13,768 nucleotides of DNA from the NCBI RefSeq assembly GCF_003641145.1, contig NZ_CP032750.1:1-13768 (forward strand). The letters are read 5' to 3'. The translations under genes were made by a program, and so were the position numbers. This document shows positions 12,938 through 13,768 of the stretch, piece after piece (the first letter of the stretch is position 1; each line of letters opens with the position of its first letter). Below the pieces are notes generated by a model, which was given only the letters and a program-made list of their open reading frames with translations, searched no databases and had not been told where the DNA came from. Source of the stretch: Lactiplantibacillus paraplantarum (GTDB lineage: Bacteria > Bacillota > Bacilli > Lactobacillales > Lactobacillaceae).

Positions 12938-13214
12938 TTGACCTCGTTTCACTCGGTCTGCTGATAGCTATTAAATCAGGTTTCCCGTTATTGAATTGAA
13001 TACATTTTTAATTCAATATATGCGTCCAAATCAACTAAATTTGCTATGCTTTAAATACTTAAAAACTATTACAGATTCCGCTATTTTCAATTCGAATTTT
13101 TTAATTGTCTTTTACAGAGATTCTTTATAAACTTAACAACAAAATTTGAATAACTAACTGTAAGAGCTGCGTATCTAAACTGAAGTCATTATTTTAATGT
13201 TAGGAGTAATTAAG

Positions 13215-13409
13215 ATGGACGAAAAAAAAGTACTAAAACCCATTGATGAAATGCTTGCTGATCCTTGGCAAGTTGATATTCAAGAATTGTTTGAAGCTTC
13301 TGTCAATGAACCTGACGAGATCAAAAGGGATTTGTATGATTCCTTATACACTTATATTTTGCAAAAAAGACAAGAAGATATTATTAATCGCCCAGGCTTT
13401 GTAATTTAG
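13215..13409 (+). CDS. small acidic protein of unknown function
   Basis: A 64-aa protein starting MDEKKVLKPIDEMLADPWQV and ending RQEDIINRPGFVI. Not recognised. Most of it is predicted helical and acidic (VDIQELFEASVNEPDEIKRDLYDSL), with a basic stretch QKRQ near the end; no membrane segment or cysteine. TAGGAG (13200-13205) lies 9 bp before ATG 13215; the ATG at 13197 overlaps that site. It is a single-gene unit with its own terminator. Confidence 0.65.
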   Translation: MDEKKVLKPIDEMLADPWQVDIQELFEASVNEPDEIKRDLYDSLYTYILQKRQEDIINRPGFVI

Positions 13410-13440
13410 CCCTCTAAAAAGTCGCTGAGGGCTTTTTATT
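13408..13440 (+). terminator. terminator of the small gene at 13215
   Basis: AGCCCTC (13408-13414) and GAGGGCT (13427-13433) form a 7-bp stem followed by TTTTATTTT. The stem begins at the stop codon. Confidence 0.88.
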
Positions 13441-13558
13441 TTGACTTTGGTATAAATGTATATAAATAGCATTAAAATCGCTGAAAACCAAAAATAAGGC
13501 CCTTAAAAACGAACATAGACGCTAAATTCTTGTTAAGATTCAGAAAAACTAACTGTTT

Positions 13559-13610
13559 GCTGTCAATGGTAGCGGACGAGCGTAGCGTGGGAGCATAAGG
13601 AATTGACAGC
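13559..13610. repeat. 9-bp inverted repeat around a GC-richer core
   Basis: GCTGTCAAT (13559-13567) and ATTGACAGC (13602-13610) flank 34 bp containing GCGGACGAGCGTAGCG. It opens the structured region at the end of the window; function unknown. Confidence 0.55.
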
Positions 13611-13639
13611 TCTTAACCAGTCTTTACACTGAAATGGCG

Positions 13640-13768
13640 AAAGCCAAAGTTTCTACAAAACTTTGCTTTCCTGCCTAACGGCGAGTGAAAAAGCAGGCAA
13701 GCTGGCTCAGCTTGGACGGGGTTCGGGGCGTCAGCGCCCGAATTAATGTGGCTTGCCACACCTTTTTA
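13640..13768. other. tandem hairpin region at the window end
   Basis: Four or more hairpins follow each other: CAAAGTTT/AAACTTTG (13645-13652, 13658-13665), CCTGC/GCAGG (13670-13674, 13693-13697), AAGCT/AGCTT (13699-13703, 13709-13713), TTCGGG/CCCGAA (13722-13727, 13737-13742) and TGTGGC/GCCACA (13747-13752, 13755-13760). The last is followed by CCTTTTTA and could be a terminator. No protein is encoded. Possible roles are a single-strand origin, a second transfer-related region or an untranslated RNA; none is established. Confidence 0.5.

Larger units (their letters stand above)
12847..13214. other. gene-free oriT and leader region
   Basis: About 370 bp without a gene. It contains the two oriT-side inverted repeats and nic core, then a 9-bp inverted repeat TATTGAATT / AATTCAATA (12989-12997 and 13010-13018), then very AT-rich DNA up to the ribosome site of the small gene at 13215. 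I see no convincing promoter hexamer pair. Confidence 0.6.

Overview
The window reads as a low-GC Gram-positive plasmid, almost certainly from the Lactobacillaceae (Lactiplantibacillus/Levilactobacillus type). The grounds are a Rep_3-type initiator behind 22-bp iterons, a DUF536-like partner gene, strong GGAGG ribosome sites, a perfect CcpA cre box, a RelE/HigB-HigA toxin-antitoxin pair, a short plasmid-type tyrosine recombinase and a MOBQ-type oriT. No relaxase, rRNA, tRNA or CRISPR array is seen. Both ends lie in structured non-coding DNA, so the window could be a whole plasmid opened between its oriT side and its replication origin; this is an inference.

Layout. 1-359: replication origin with phased short repeats, four full and one partial iteron, and the rep promoter. 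360-2042: rep, a DUF536-like gene and a small unknown gene, closed by a terminator shared with the convergent gene. 2084-3430 (minus): an NADPH-type disulfide oxidoreductase under a promoter overlapped by a cre box. 3571-4448 (minus): a decayed MFS transporter. 4449-5043: about 600 bp without a gene, holding strong hairpins and a dyad resembling a serine-recombinase site. 5044-8595: a divergent metal-homeostasis locus. ArsR/SmtB repressor and CDF exporter lie on minus, and a P1B-4-type ATPase on plus, with two near-identical putative operators in the shared control region. The CDF gene is broken, so the ATPase is probably the only working exporter.

8704-10514: an IS3-family insertion sequence (orfA/orfB with a perfect -1 frameshift heptamer). 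Its only recognisable inverted repeats are 1811 bp apart and enclose, besides the transposase, the 3' end of a MerR-family regulator gene with its terminator. 10562-11285 (minus): toxin-antitoxin pair with a promoter so close to the toxin ATG that the mRNA is probably leaderless. 11319-12846 (plus): tyrosine recombinase, two small unknown genes and an AlpA/excisionase-like DNA-binding protein. 12880-12940: oriT. 13215-13409: a small unknown gene. 13559-13768: a run of hairpins.

Together: rep and iterons replicate the plasmid, the toxin-antitoxin pair and recombinase would stabilise it, oriT lets it be mobilised by a relaxase supplied in trans, and the metal locus and oxidoreductase are the cargo. 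Base composition and codon use differ by eye between blocks (AT-rich rep and metal genes; more GC-rich oxidoreductase and IS), which fits a mosaic assembled from several sources.
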